Of a stretch of DNA of 35,237 nucleotides, positions 8,483-16,354 are shown piece by piece. Both the position numbers and the translations under genes were made by a program. The stretch is taken from IMG/VR virus record IMGVR_UViG_3300034198_005192, positions 1-35,237 of that record. One strand, given 5' to 3'. The DNA comes from a virus. Within the stretch, counting starts at the first letter, position 1, and each line of letters starts with the position of its first letter. The notes below the pieces were generated by a model. The model did not search any database. It was not told the DNA's origin and saw only the letters and a list, made by a program, of their open reading frames with translations.

Positions 8483-8513
8483 GGGCGGGGGAGCAATCCT
8501 CCGCCCATTTCTT
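8483..8513 (+). terminator. Intrinsic terminator after the major capsid gene
   Basis: A 10-bp stem with one G-U pair (8483-8492 with 8497-8506) encloses a GCAA tetraloop and is followed by ATTTCTTT. It lies between the capsid stop and the next gene's ATG, so it can reduce transcription of the downstream head-tail genes relative to capsid. Confidence 0.8.
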
Positions 8514-8523
8514 TAGAGGGCAC

Positions 8524-8946
8524 ATGAGATCAAAAACAGCCGGCGAAACGGATTGGGAACTGATGATCGACAATCCCATCACGCTGCAAAAAACCTACGC
8601 CAAATGGAACGGAAACAATCTGATTATCCGCGAAACCATCCCGGCTTGGCTTGCCCAGCAGATGCTTGATGAAAACAAGCTGCGGGCGAACAGCTGGACG
8701 GGCTGGAGCGGCAAGAGCGGGGCCGTGGTTGCTTCGATCCCCAACAATATCGACCAGGAACTCAAACGCGCCTCCGGGTATGACCCCACAAAAGGCGGCT
8801 GGTACGACAAAGACAAATATAACTCGCTCTTGGATGACTCGGACTATGCCTACCTCCGCACTGGTGGAGGGAAAATCGGCAAGAAGAAGGCGCAAGTCGC
8901 CGTCAACCAACAGAAGCTGAAGAAAATCATAGGAGTTACGCCCTAA
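8524..8946 (+). CDS. Head-region structural protein, unknown
   Basis: The product has 140 residues. It contains a Trp-rich middle (NSWTGWSGKSG), an IPNNIDQELKRASGYDPTKGGWYDKDKYNSLLDDSDYAYLRTGGGKIG segment, and a lysine-rich C-terminus. I do not recognise a named family. Its place between capsid and adaptor suggests a capsid decoration or completion role. It ends in a TAATG overlap with the adaptor gene. Confidence 0.75.
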   Translation: MRSKTAGETDWELMIDNPITLQKTYAKWNGNNLIIRETIPAWLAQQMLDENKLRANSWTGWSGKSGAVVASIPNNIDQELKRASGYDPTKGGWYDKDKYNSLLDDSDYAYLRTGGGKIGKKKAQVAVNQQKLKKIIGVTP

Positions 8947-9611
8947 TGGCTATCGACACCTATGCAAAACTTCAATCTGAAATCCTCGACACGCTCAACC
9001 GGACGGACTTGGTTAGTGACGTAACAGAATACAGCCCCGGAAGCATCGAAGGCGCTGTCCAGAGAGCCATTTCCAAGGCCGAAAAGCGCATTAACCGCCG
9101 CATTAGAACAAAGGCGTTTGAGACTTCGACCACGTTCTCAACGGTTGCGGGAACGGAGACTGTTGCAGTCCCCGCTGACTACACGGCGGTAAAGACGTTC
9201 AAAATTGAGAACAGCCCGAACGTGGTTTTGACCCAAAAAGACCTGACGACTCTCTACAACGATTACCCCTCGACAGCTACAGGGCTTCCGAACTCATTTT
9301 CAGCGTATGGGACCAGCTTTTACCTCCGCCCCATCCCTGACGTAGTTTATTCAATGAAGCTCTATTACTACAACGCGCCAACGCCGCTCAGCACGTCGAA
9401 CACATCCAACGCCCTGCTAGTCAATTACCCCGACTTGCTCTTGTACGGCGCTCTTATCGAATTGACGGCCCATATCGAAGATGATTCCCGCATTCAGTTG
9501 TGGAAGGGCGCGTTCGATGAAGGCATTAAGGACGTAACCGACGACAACACGTTGAACCGTTGGTCAGGTGTGCCGATCCGTTCCGCTGTTGATATTCGAA
9601 CGGTTATTTAA
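8946..9611 (+). CDS. Head-tail adaptor protein (SU10/gp6-like)
   Basis: The product has 221 residues. The N-terminal DTYAKLQSEILDTLNRTDL, the helix GAVQRAISKAEKRINRRIR, the beta part with VPADYTAVKTFKI, and the ending YPDLLLYGALIELTAHIEDDSRIQLWKGAFDEGIK are characteristic of the connector/adaptor protein that docks on the portal in SU10-like and other podoviruses. It forms the ring between portal and tail hub. The start overlaps the previous stop by one base, and its own stop overlaps the next ATG. Confidence 0.87.
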   Translation: MAIDTYAKLQSEILDTLNRTDLVSDVTEYSPGSIEGAVQRAISKAEKRINRRIRTKAFETSTTFSTVAGTETVAVPADYTAVKTFKIENSPNVVLTQKDLTTLYNDYPSTATGLPNSFSAYGTSFYLRPIPDVVYSMKLYYYNAPTPLSTSNTSNALLVNYPDLLLYGALIELTAHIEDDSRIQLWKGAFDEGIKDVTDDNTLNRWSGVPIRSAVDIRTVI

Positions 9612-9820
9612 TGGGCCTCGTGTCAAACCGCACCGATGATATTGAGCAATATGTTGGCGAGCAGCTTGCCGCGCCCCCTTACTTCCCGCCCTATACGGCG
9701 GCGACTAAGCCCACTTCGCTCAAATGGCGGAACCGGGCGATTTACATCAGCGACACCTCAAAACCAGCCTGGATGGATTCAACCGGCACATGGAAATACG
9801 CAGACGGGAGCGCGGTCTAA
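9611..9820 (+). CDS. Short virion-associated protein, 69 aa
   Basis: The product has 69 residues; after residue 35 it is beta-strand-like (LKWRNRAIYISDTSKPAWMDSTGTWKYADGSAV). Similar short proteins with a phrase of the type 'some strand, Trp, D-G-T, W-x-Y-x-D-G' are often encoded beside tail fibre genes. Specific role unknown. TAATG overlap at its start, and the next gene starts right after its stop. Confidence 0.68.
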   Translation: MGLVSNRTDDIEQYVGEQLAAPPYFPPYTAATKPTSLKWRNRAIYISDTSKPAWMDSTGTWKYADGSAV

Positions 9821-10726
9821 ATGACTGATACAGCGACCAATAGATACAAAGCCCGGCAGCAGTCCCAAGGCTCAAATACAAACACCTGGGGCGATGACAA
9901 GCTAAACGAAGTCCTGCGCCTTCTGGACCGTGGCTCCAAGGGCTATGAATCCATCGCCATGACCGGCGATACAACGCTCTCATGGTCAAACTACGTTGCG
10001 ACAAACAGCGGCCAGGTTGCCATTCTGAAGCTGACGGGTTCTCTGTCATCGGCAGCAAGCCTCACCGTTCCCTCCGCAGAGTGGAATTGGGACTTAATCT
10101 GGAACACGACAGGCCAGACCGTCACGGTCAAGACTTCTGCCGGCACAGGGGTGGCTATCCCTAATGGCCGGCAAGTCCAGGTGTTCTGTGATGGGACAGA
10201 CTGTTACTTCGCCACATCGAATTACCTTGGTTTGGGCATCACCGAGACAAACAACCTTGACCTGATGGACAAACTCGCGGTCGAGACTGCTATCGCAACG
10301 GCATCATTGCCGGCAACTGCCGGTACGGTCCTCGTATCAGCCACAGACACAACGGCGGGGTACCTTGGAGCAAAAGTAGCGGTTGCGGGCGACATTGCCC
10401 TCACGACGCAAAATCCTGGGGCCAATGAATCCGCGCTTTTCACCCACACCCCATATTGGAACACGCCGCGCAGCTTAACCTCTGCGTCCAGCCCGATTAC
10501 CGCACTTAACCGCGATGTGCTGCGCCTCAATACGTCAGGTGGGGCTATTACAGTTAACCTCCCGGCATCTGGGCGCGTGTGGGTTTACGATGCGTCGGGC
10601 AATGCGGTTTCAAACAACGTCACGCTGGTTCCGGCTGGGGCCGACACAATCACGTTTAACATTATCGACTCAGCGTACTTCGGCGCTCAGTGGATACGCA
10701 CAGGAACAGTCTGGGATTTGGCATAA
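9821..10726 (+). CDS. Tail fibre-like structural protein
   Basis: The product has 301 residues. The N-terminus NRYKARQQSQGSNTNTWGDDKLNEVLRLLDRGSKGYESIAMTGD matches the opening of tail proteins common in alphaproteobacterial phages. It is followed by strand-rich Thr/Ser/Ala sequence (VTVKTSAGTGVAIPNGRQVQVFCDGTDCYF and VTLVPAGADTITF). It probably forms part of the receptor-binding apparatus. The C-terminus repeats a shorter version of the same strand pattern. ATG follows the previous stop directly. Confidence 0.77.
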   Translation: MTDTATNRYKARQQSQGSNTNTWGDDKLNEVLRLLDRGSKGYESIAMTGDTTLSWSNYVATNSGQVAILKLTGSLSSAASLTVPSAEWNWDLIWNTTGQTVTVKTSAGTGVAIPNGRQVQVFCDGTDCYFATSNYLGLGITETNNLDLMDKLAVETAIATASLPATAGTVLVSATDTTAGYLGAKVAVAGDIALTTQNPGANESALFTHTPYWNTPRSLTSASSPITALNRDVLRLNTSGGAITVNLPASGRVWVYDASGNAVSNNVTLVPAGADTITFNIIDSAYFGAQWIRTGTVWDLA

Positions 10727-11352
10727 TGGCTAGAACAAGCACACTCGGCAGCAGCGGCGGCGTTCACTTCAAAGAGCCTCGCGAATTTATGCGCTCCAAT
10801 GTGGCGGCGACCATATTGGCGACCGTGGACGCGGCGGGGTCTGCGACCAATTCAGGCGTTGCCGGCTTCTTCACGGAAATGGGTAAACGCGGGCTCGCAG
10901 ACGACACGAACTGGACAGCCGACACCTACAAAACCGTTTTGTCTATTTCCAGCGGTTCGGGCCTTGTTGCTTACGTCATAGGCCCAACCGGGCTTTCGGG
11001 AACCCCAACCACCACATTTGAGATCACGGTGGATGGTGTGCTTTCGACTGTGGCTGTGGTCGCTACGACCACCGGCCAGCGTGCGGTATTGGGTCCGATA
11101 TTCCCCCACGCCTCAATGTTTACGACCACGCTCCTTTACCAAGTCGGCTCCAACTCAGTGAACGCCGGGAAGGATACGGGGGTTTATTCGACAAACGCAG
11201 CAACGGTTGGGTGGGGAGTGTTGAGGGGCATGGGGACGCCGTGTTTGTCATTCAAAACAAGCCTTCTGATCCGAATTAAATCATCTGAGAGCAACAGCAC
11301 TACCACCGCCCAAGAGCGTCAGTCAGCAGTCCAATATGTGAGCGCTTCATGA
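10726..11352 (+). CDS. Tail/virion structural protein, unknown
   Basis: The product has 208 residues from ATG 10726, which overlaps the previous stop (TAATG). A GTG at 10690 in the same frame lies inside the preceding gene and is less likely. The sequence is rich in Thr, Ser, Val and Gly and looks beta-stranded (TTFEITVDGVLSTVAVVATTTGQRAVLGPIF). Genomic position suggests a fibre-tip or receptor-binding part. No named family is recognised. Confidence 0.72.
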   Translation: MARTSTLGSSGGVHFKEPREFMRSNVAATILATVDAAGSATNSGVAGFFTEMGKRGLADDTNWTADTYKTVLSISSGSGLVAYVIGPTGLSGTPTTTFEITVDGVLSTVAVVATTTGQRAVLGPIFPHASMFTTTLLYQVGSNSVNAGKDTGVYSTNAATVGWGVLRGMGTPCLSFKTSLLIRIKSSESNSTTTAQERQSAVQYVSAS

Positions 11353-11753
11353 TTATAGAAAAAGTCACCTGTTTCCCGAATGAGGGGACGCCAGAGGTTA
11401 TCCCCGGCAATCCTCAGCAGGGCCATCTTGTCCGCATCACAACGGACAGCGGGGCCGTGATCTATGAGCGGTTTACAGTACAGACCCCTTTGCCTGCAGT
11501 TCCGATCACCATGACGGACAAGCAGTTCCGGGCTTATGCCGCGCAAAGGCTTGGCTCGGCCTCTGCCGTTGGGACCGTTTGGAAAGCTGCAAAGGACAGT
11601 ACCGACCCTGACGTTCAATACGCCTTCATGGCGTGGTCAAAGGCCCAGACTTACGACAAGGCCGATGTTGCACAACTCTGTTCCGCGTTGGTCCCGACTT
11701 GTATGACCTCGCAACAGCGCACAGCCCTTTTGGCAAACTGGCCCGAAGTCTAG
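11349..11753 (+). CDS. Small tail-region protein, possible fibre-associated factor
   Basis: The product has 134 residues from ATG 11349 (4-nt ATGA overlap). The first half is beta-like (HLVRITTDSGAVIYERFTV); the second half is helical (TDKQFRAYAAQRLGSASAVGTVWKAAKDSTDPDVQYAFMAWSKAQTYDKADVAQLCSALV). It could be a fibre assembly helper or a virion subunit. No family name can be given. Confidence 0.68.
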   Translation: MIIEKVTCFPNEGTPEVIPGNPQQGHLVRITTDSGAVIYERFTVQTPLPAVPITMTDKQFRAYAAQRLGSASAVGTVWKAAKDSTDPDVQYAFMAWSKAQTYDKADVAQLCSALVPTCMTSQQRTALLANWPEV

Positions 11754-13883
11754 ATGTTCGTAACCATCCCGCTCGCCCCACAGGTTGTCCGGGACGAGAG
11801 TGAACTCGCTGCCAAGCCGTACTATATCGACCAACTCAACATGCGTTCCGTCAACGGGAAGATGGAAACGCGGTACGGTCAAGAATTGGCCTGTAGCTCC
11901 GCCCTGACGGGCATTTGTCGCGGGGGTATGGCGTGGGCTGATTTGAACAGAACCGCATGGGCGGCGTTCGGAACGCATCTGCGGGTGCAGGTAATCGACC
12001 AGGACGGTATACTATACGGCATAACCCCGGTTATTGAACGCGGGGCGCTATCGAGTGCGTTCACGGTTTCAAGCGGCTCGGCCACGATTACGGTAACAGA
12101 CGACGCCCACGGGCTTGTTGCTGACCAGCTAATTACGTTTCCAGGTACGTCCTCGGCGGCAAACGTCACGATTAACGGGGATTATGTAGTCTCTACCGTA
12201 CAAAGCTCGTCGGTTTACGGGTTTTTGGCGACTTCGACGGCCAACCAATCGACCGCGGGGGTTGGACCCTCGGTTATTGACTACGAATACCACTTAAAGC
12301 CCGGCAACCAGTCCAATCTTGGCGGCTTGGGCTACGGAACGGGCGGATACGGCTCGGGCGGGTATGGTTCCCCAAGCTCAAGCCAGGATTTGAACGCTCG
12401 GACATTCTCATTCGCGCAATGGGGACAGAATTTAATCGTAAACCCGAATTGGGGTGGCGTTTATGAGTGGGCACCTAACGTAACGGCCACGGAACTTGTA
12501 ACGGGCGGGGATTTTTCGTCTACAAGCGTGTGGACGTTTGGGTCTGGATGGTCTTTAGGCTCTGGAACCTCGTCAGCCTCGGCAAATACGGGATCGCTTA
12601 GCCAATCCGTCACGCTAAGCCGCTCTGCCTGGCATCTTTTGGACTTCGACACGACCCGAAACACCGGGACCGTCAGCGCACTCATCAATAATTCTACCGT
12701 TGTATCGGTATCCTCAAGCCAAACGACTAAAATTGCGTTCTTCTCGCCTGTCCAAACCAGCCAAACCATCGCTTTCAAGAATGATGGGGCGTTTAATGGG
12801 CGCATTGATAACGTTTCGATTAAAGTCCTGACCACGGCGGAGAGAATTAACGGCGCACCCTCAAGCGTCGGCTCGCTCTTTGTCACGGCGGAACGTAACC
12901 TCGTGGCTTGCGGGACTGTAAACGTAAACACGGGCATCCTTGACCCCATGCTGGTCAGGTGGTCAGCGGCTGAGAATAACCAGGATTGGGTAGGCTCTGC
13001 GGCGAACGTGGCGGGGAGTTATTTGCTCTCCCACGGCTCGGAGATCGTCAGAGGCATCGCAGCTAATCGTGAGAACCTAATCTTTACCAATACCGCAGTT
13101 TACAGAATGCGGAGCGTTCCCGACCCCGGCACGATTTACGCCTTCGACCTGCTAGGCGAGGGCTGTGGGCTTATCGGGCCAAACGCTGTGGCTCAAGTCA
13201 ATGGCGCGGTGTTCTGGTGTTCGCCACAAGGACACTTCTACCAATACGCCGGAGGATTGCCGACGCCTCTTGAAAACCCATCGGGCAGAGACTTCCGCGA
13301 TAACCTCGCTGACGTTCAAGGGTCAAAGATTTACGCCGGACACCTTACGGCACTCTCGGAAGTCTCATGGTTCTACGCAGACGAACGCGACGGAATTGAG
13401 TGCTCAAGAGTGCAGACCTATGACTATATGAAAGCGACTTGGGTATCAGGTGCCTATCCTCGGACAACGTATATCGACGCGGGCGTGTTCCCGTTCCCTA
13501 TCGCTACAGACCCCAACGGCGCTATATTCTTTGAGGAAAAAGACTTCTCAAATGACGGCTCTGCCAGATCGACCATGCTTGAGACTTCTTACTTCAACGT
13601 AGGCCAAGGCTCGGGCAATAACTTCGCAACCATCATGGGTGTGCGTCCTGATTTCGACAACCTCCGTGGTGGGGCGCAGATCACTTTCTATTCTAAACTC
13701 TATCCCCAAGACGCCAGCCCTCGGACTTACGGGCCGTATAACATCACGGCAGCGACGAAGCGGATTAGCGTTCGCATTAAAGGCCGTCAGATCAAATACA
13801 AGATCGAGACTACCGACGCCCCCACATTTTACCGGGTGGGCGATATGACGTTTGACATAAACGAAAGCGGCCAGAAAAAGTGA
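11754..13883 (+). CDS. Tail hub/nozzle protein, P22 gp10-like, with inserted carbohydrate-binding-like domain
   Basis: The product has 709 residues. Family phrases are the N-terminal RSVNGKMETRYGQ, a Gly-Tyr-rich loop near 198-211, SFAQWGQNLIVNPNWGGVYEW, then SVGSLFVTAERNLVACG, GILDPMLVRWSAAENNQDW, SYLLSHGSEIVRGI, IFTNTAVYRMR and the HFYQYAGGLPTPL to FYADERDGIECSRVQTYDY part. This is the beta-propeller-like tail protein below the adaptor. Between YEWAPN (237-242) and AERING (about 362) lies an extra block of about 119 residues opening with ELVTGGDFSS and a W-x6-GSGW pattern. This resembles galactose/carbohydrate-binding (CBM4/9-like) modules and is absent from the core family pattern. It may bind a cell-surface glycan. 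Confidence 0.83.
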   Translation: MFVTIPLAPQVVRDESELAAKPYYIDQLNMRSVNGKMETRYGQELACSSALTGICRGGMAWADLNRTAWAAFGTHLRVQVIDQDGILYGITPVIERGALSSAFTVSSGSATITVTDDAHGLVADQLITFPGTSSAANVTINGDYVVSTVQSSSVYGFLATSTANQSTAGVGPSVIDYEYHLKPGNQSNLGGLGYGTGGYGSGGYGSPSSSQDLNARTFSFAQWGQNLIVNPNWGGVYEWAPNVTATELVTGGDFSSTSVWTFGSGWSLGSGTSSASANTGSLSQSVTLSRSAWHLLDFDTTRNTGTVSALINNSTVVSVSSSQTTKIAFFSPVQTSQTIAFKNDGAFNGRIDNVSIKVLTTAERINGAPSSVGSLFVTAERNLVACGTVNVNTGILDPMLVRWSAAENNQDWVGSAANVAGSYLLSHGSEIVRGIAANRENLIFTNTAVYRMRSVPDPGTIYAFDLLGEGCGLIGPNAVAQVNGAVFWCSPQGHFYQYAGGLPTPLENPSGRDFRDNLADVQGSKIYAGHLTALSEVSWFYADERDGIECSRVQTYDYMKATWVSGAYPRTTYIDAGVFPFPIATDPNGAIFFEEKDFSNDGSARSTMLETSYFNVGQGSGNNFATIMGVRPDFDNLRGGAQITFYSKLYPQDASPRTYGPYNITAATKRISVRIKGRQIKYKIETTDAPTFYRVGDMTFDINESGQKK

Positions 13884-14248
13884 TTTGGGAAGTTGTCCAA
13901 GAATGGGCGAAGTGCCGCGAGGCGCTTTTACCCGCCATTGAGATGACCGGCGGGACTCACACTGAGGATGACGTTCTGACAGCTTTGATCCAAGGCCGGA
14001 TGCTTCTGTGGAGAAACGGCAAGTCAGCACTCGTTACGGAGTTTAGCCAGTTTCCGAGAATGAAGGTTATCAACGTGTTCTTAGCTGGCGGCGAGTTAGA
14101 GGACATTATGCCATTGCAGAAAGACATTGAGAACTTCGGACGCAAGAACGGGTGCCAAAAGGCGACCATGCTTGCGGCAAGAGATGGATGGTTGAGAACG
14201 ATTGAAGGCGGCACAAAGGCCGGTATTTACATGACGAAGGATTTATAG
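13880..14248 (+). CDS. Small GNAT-like protein in the tail/ejection cassette
   Basis: The product has 122 residues from GTG 13880, overlapping the upstream stop (GTGA). The pattern EDDVLTALIQGRMLLWRNGKSALVTEF, RMKVINVFLAGGELEDIMPLQKDIENFGRKNGCQKATMLAARDGWLRTI and a final Tyr-Met-Thr-Lys resembles the GNAT-like proteins often encoded with internal virion proteins of podoviruses, comparable to T7 gp13. Acetyltransferase activity is not shown. A virion or assembly role is inferred from position. Confidence 0.7.
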   Translation: MIWEVVQEWAKCREALLPAIEMTGGTHTEDDVLTALIQGRMLLWRNGKSALVTEFSQFPRMKVINVFLAGGELEDIMPLQKDIENFGRKNGCQKATMLAARDGWLRTIEGGTKAGIYMTKDL

Positions 14249-14250
14249 AT

Positions 14251-15204
14251 ATGAGCGGCAACGCACCCAGCGGCAGTCTCAACGCCAATTATAGCAAGAG
14301 CAAGCAGTATAGCTCTGCAACGCAAAAACCCATTCTATCTGACCAATGGACCGGATCCTTTGACCGCGCAACCGGGAACATGAATGCCGGAGGTTATACA
14401 CCAGATCAGGCTACCGGGTCAGATTGGATCAGAAACAATCTCAACACTAATCCTGTGGGGACGCAGCGGGGCGTAACCAATCAATACATCAATGATGTTC
14501 AGGGCGCGATTGGCGACATTAACATGAACGGGCTTAATCAGTTCGCTACGGGTGCCGCGAGACAAGCCGACTACGCCGGGGACGTTACTGCAAAGACCGG
14601 CGCAGGCTTTATGGACGCCTACAAAAACCCCTACCAGACGGACGTAATCGACGCATCTATCGCAGACTACAACGCAGGCGCAGACCGGGCCTTGAGTGGT
14701 ATGAGGGCGGGTCGTGATGCTGCCGGGGCTTTCGGTGATCGTGCTGCTATCCAAGACGCGGTGTTTAATGCCGACGCCAACAGAGGCTTGGGTTCACTGG
14801 TGAGCGGGCTTCGTTCTCAAGGCTTCAACACCGCCGCAGGTTTCGGGATGCAGGACGCCAACCGAGACTTAACGGCTGGAATGTCTAACCAATCTGCCCG
14901 CGCCCAAAACAATCAATTCAACGTCAATGCTGGATACCAAGGCGATCAACAGCGCATCGGCGCTTACAACGATATCGTGAGAAACGGCATCAATGCTGCT
15001 GGGTTGTCTCAACAGCAAATGGACAATGTTGTGACTGAAAACGGCATCAATGCAGATGCCGCAAGAAACCTGTTCAACATGGGTAGTATTTCTCAAAGCC
15101 AGCTTAACCAGATTCTCCAACTTTCTGGCGAAGCCAACGGGAACCAGATCGACTCAAAAGGCGGCTCAAGCTCCAAATCCAAGGGCGGGAGCGTAGGAAC
15201 CTAA
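14251..15204 (+). CDS. Internal virion (DNA ejection) protein A
   Basis: The product has 317 residues. The segment DAYKNPYQTDVIDASIADYNAGADRALSGMRAGRDAAGAFGDRAAIQDAVFNADANRGL is the typical motif of podovirus internal/ejection proteins, where a NPY segment is followed by an Ala/Arg-rich helix with GAFG. The rest is Asn/Gln/Ala/Gly-rich. The C-terminus is a flexible Ser/Gly/Lys tail. It probably leaves the capsid with the DNA to build the channel through the cell envelope. It is first of three adjacent ejection genes. Confidence 0.78.
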   Translation: MSGNAPSGSLNANYSKSKQYSSATQKPILSDQWTGSFDRATGNMNAGGYTPDQATGSDWIRNNLNTNPVGTQRGVTNQYINDVQGAIGDINMNGLNQFATGAARQADYAGDVTAKTGAGFMDAYKNPYQTDVIDASIADYNAGADRALSGMRAGRDAAGAFGDRAAIQDAVFNADANRGLGSLVSGLRSQGFNTAAGFGMQDANRDLTAGMSNQSARAQNNQFNVNAGYQGDQQRIGAYNDIVRNGINAAGLSQQQMDNVVTENGINADAARNLFNMGSISQSQLNQILQLSGEANGNQIDSKGGSSSKSKGGSVGT

Positions 15205-15205
15205 C

Positions 15206-16354
15206 ATGGCAGGCGCATTACCTCTCGCTCTCGGTGCTGCGGGCATCGGGGCTAATCAATACCAGGGCATGAAGGCTAGGGAAGAAGGACAACGGCTGCT
15301 TAGCGGTGGTAACGCCGCGGCCGGTGCCTTGCTCCGTGGTGCCCAACTTTCACCACAAATGAACACGCCGCTGAAGGTTACGCGGTCTGAGGTTATGCCG
15401 CCGATGCTAAACGCGGGGGATGCTTCGTTCTCGTATAGTGGGGGGCAACCTCAAGCGCCAAAATCGCTCATGGACCCGCAAACCCGCCTTGGGCTTGAAA
15501 CGCAAGTTATGGGCGGTCCTTTACAGATGTACGCGGCGCAGCAAGCCCAGCAGGCGAAGGCGAACGAGCTGTACACATTGAATCCCGGTGACGTTCGAAT
15601 GCAGGGAAATAAGACAGTCGCCTCCGCGCCGTTCGCGCCTAAGGACCCTGAAGTTTTTAAGTTTACGAACATGCAGCGGCCCGGCACGAATGATGTCAAG
15701 ACCGCGCGTACACAAGCGGAAATGGACGACTTAATTGGGAAGGGCTACGCGCAGGCCGGGAATACTGTCCCGGGTGCGCCGGCACCGAAGGACCCAGAGA
15801 AGCCAGACTATAGCCGTGTTGATTACTGGCGCGGGCAGATCAAACCGGAATTACAGGCCGCCAACGAGGCGATGCTGTCTTACAACAAACTGAATAATTC
15901 GATCAACGAAGGTGGGGCAGGGCTAAGCACCGCGATTCAGCTTCTCCAAAAGATGATTGACGAAAAGGGCGTTGTTCGCGGTGAAGACGTTACGATGTAC
16001 CAGCAAGCGCAGCCTGTTCTCGACGCCCTTAAGCAGGAATTGCAGACAAGTAGCGATGGTAAGTTAACGGCGGAATCTAAGGTCAAGCTCTCCACGCTTG
16101 CGAAGTCTCTCGCAAAGACGAGAACGGATGCCTTCCAAAGTAACTACAGGGCGATGATCCCGAATATTAGAAGTGAGAAAGTGAACCCGAGCCAGGTTGT
16201 GCCTGATGAGGTTTTGTCAGGGTTTGCATTTAAGGATGCCGCCCCGGCGAACACTCTTAGCCAGCTTCCTCAGGACGCCGTGCAGGCTCAAGACGCTAAG
16301 GGCGTCTATTACACATCTCCGTCTATGCCCAACAAAAAGATTAGGCCTCAGTAA
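15206..16354 (+). CDS. Internal virion (ejection) protein B
   Basis: The product has 382 residues. The N-terminus is a hydrophobic Ala/Gly/Leu stretch (ALPLALGAAGIGANQYQ) that could be a membrane-active segment. A helical region QAANEAMLSYNKLNNSI to KMIDEKGVVRGEDVTMYQQAQPVLDALKQELQTSSDGKLTAESKVKLSTLAKSLAKT follows. This fits ejection proteins by size, composition and place. TAATG overlap with the next gene. Confidence 0.7.
   Translation: MAGALPLALGAAGIGANQYQGMKAREEGQRLLSGGNAAAGALLRGAQLSPQMNTPLKVTRSEVMPPMLNAGDASFSYSGGQPQAPKSLMDPQTRLGLETQVMGGPLQMYAAQQAQQAKANELYTLNPGDVRMQGNKTVASAPFAPKDPEVFKFTNMQRPGTNDVKTARTQAEMDDLIGKGYAQAGNTVPGAPAPKDPEKPDYSRVDYWRGQIKPELQAANEAMLSYNKLNNSINEGGAGLSTAIQLLQKMIDEKGVVRGEDVTMYQQAQPVLDALKQELQTSSDGKLTAESKVKLSTLAKSLAKTRTDAFQSNYRAMIPNIRSEKVNPSQVVPDEVLSGFAFKDAAPANTLSQLPQDAVQAQDAKGVYYTSPSMPNKKIRPQ

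Noticed and set aside
12327-12372. Gly-Tyr repeat as a DNA repeat element
   Set aside because: The repetition follows the GYGSGGYG protein pattern that is normal in this tail protein family, so no separate element is needed.
12461-12949. 162-codon open frame on the minus strand inside the tail hub gene
   Set aside because: It is antisense to a well-supported gene, has a composition dictated by that gene, and shows no family pattern or ribosome site.
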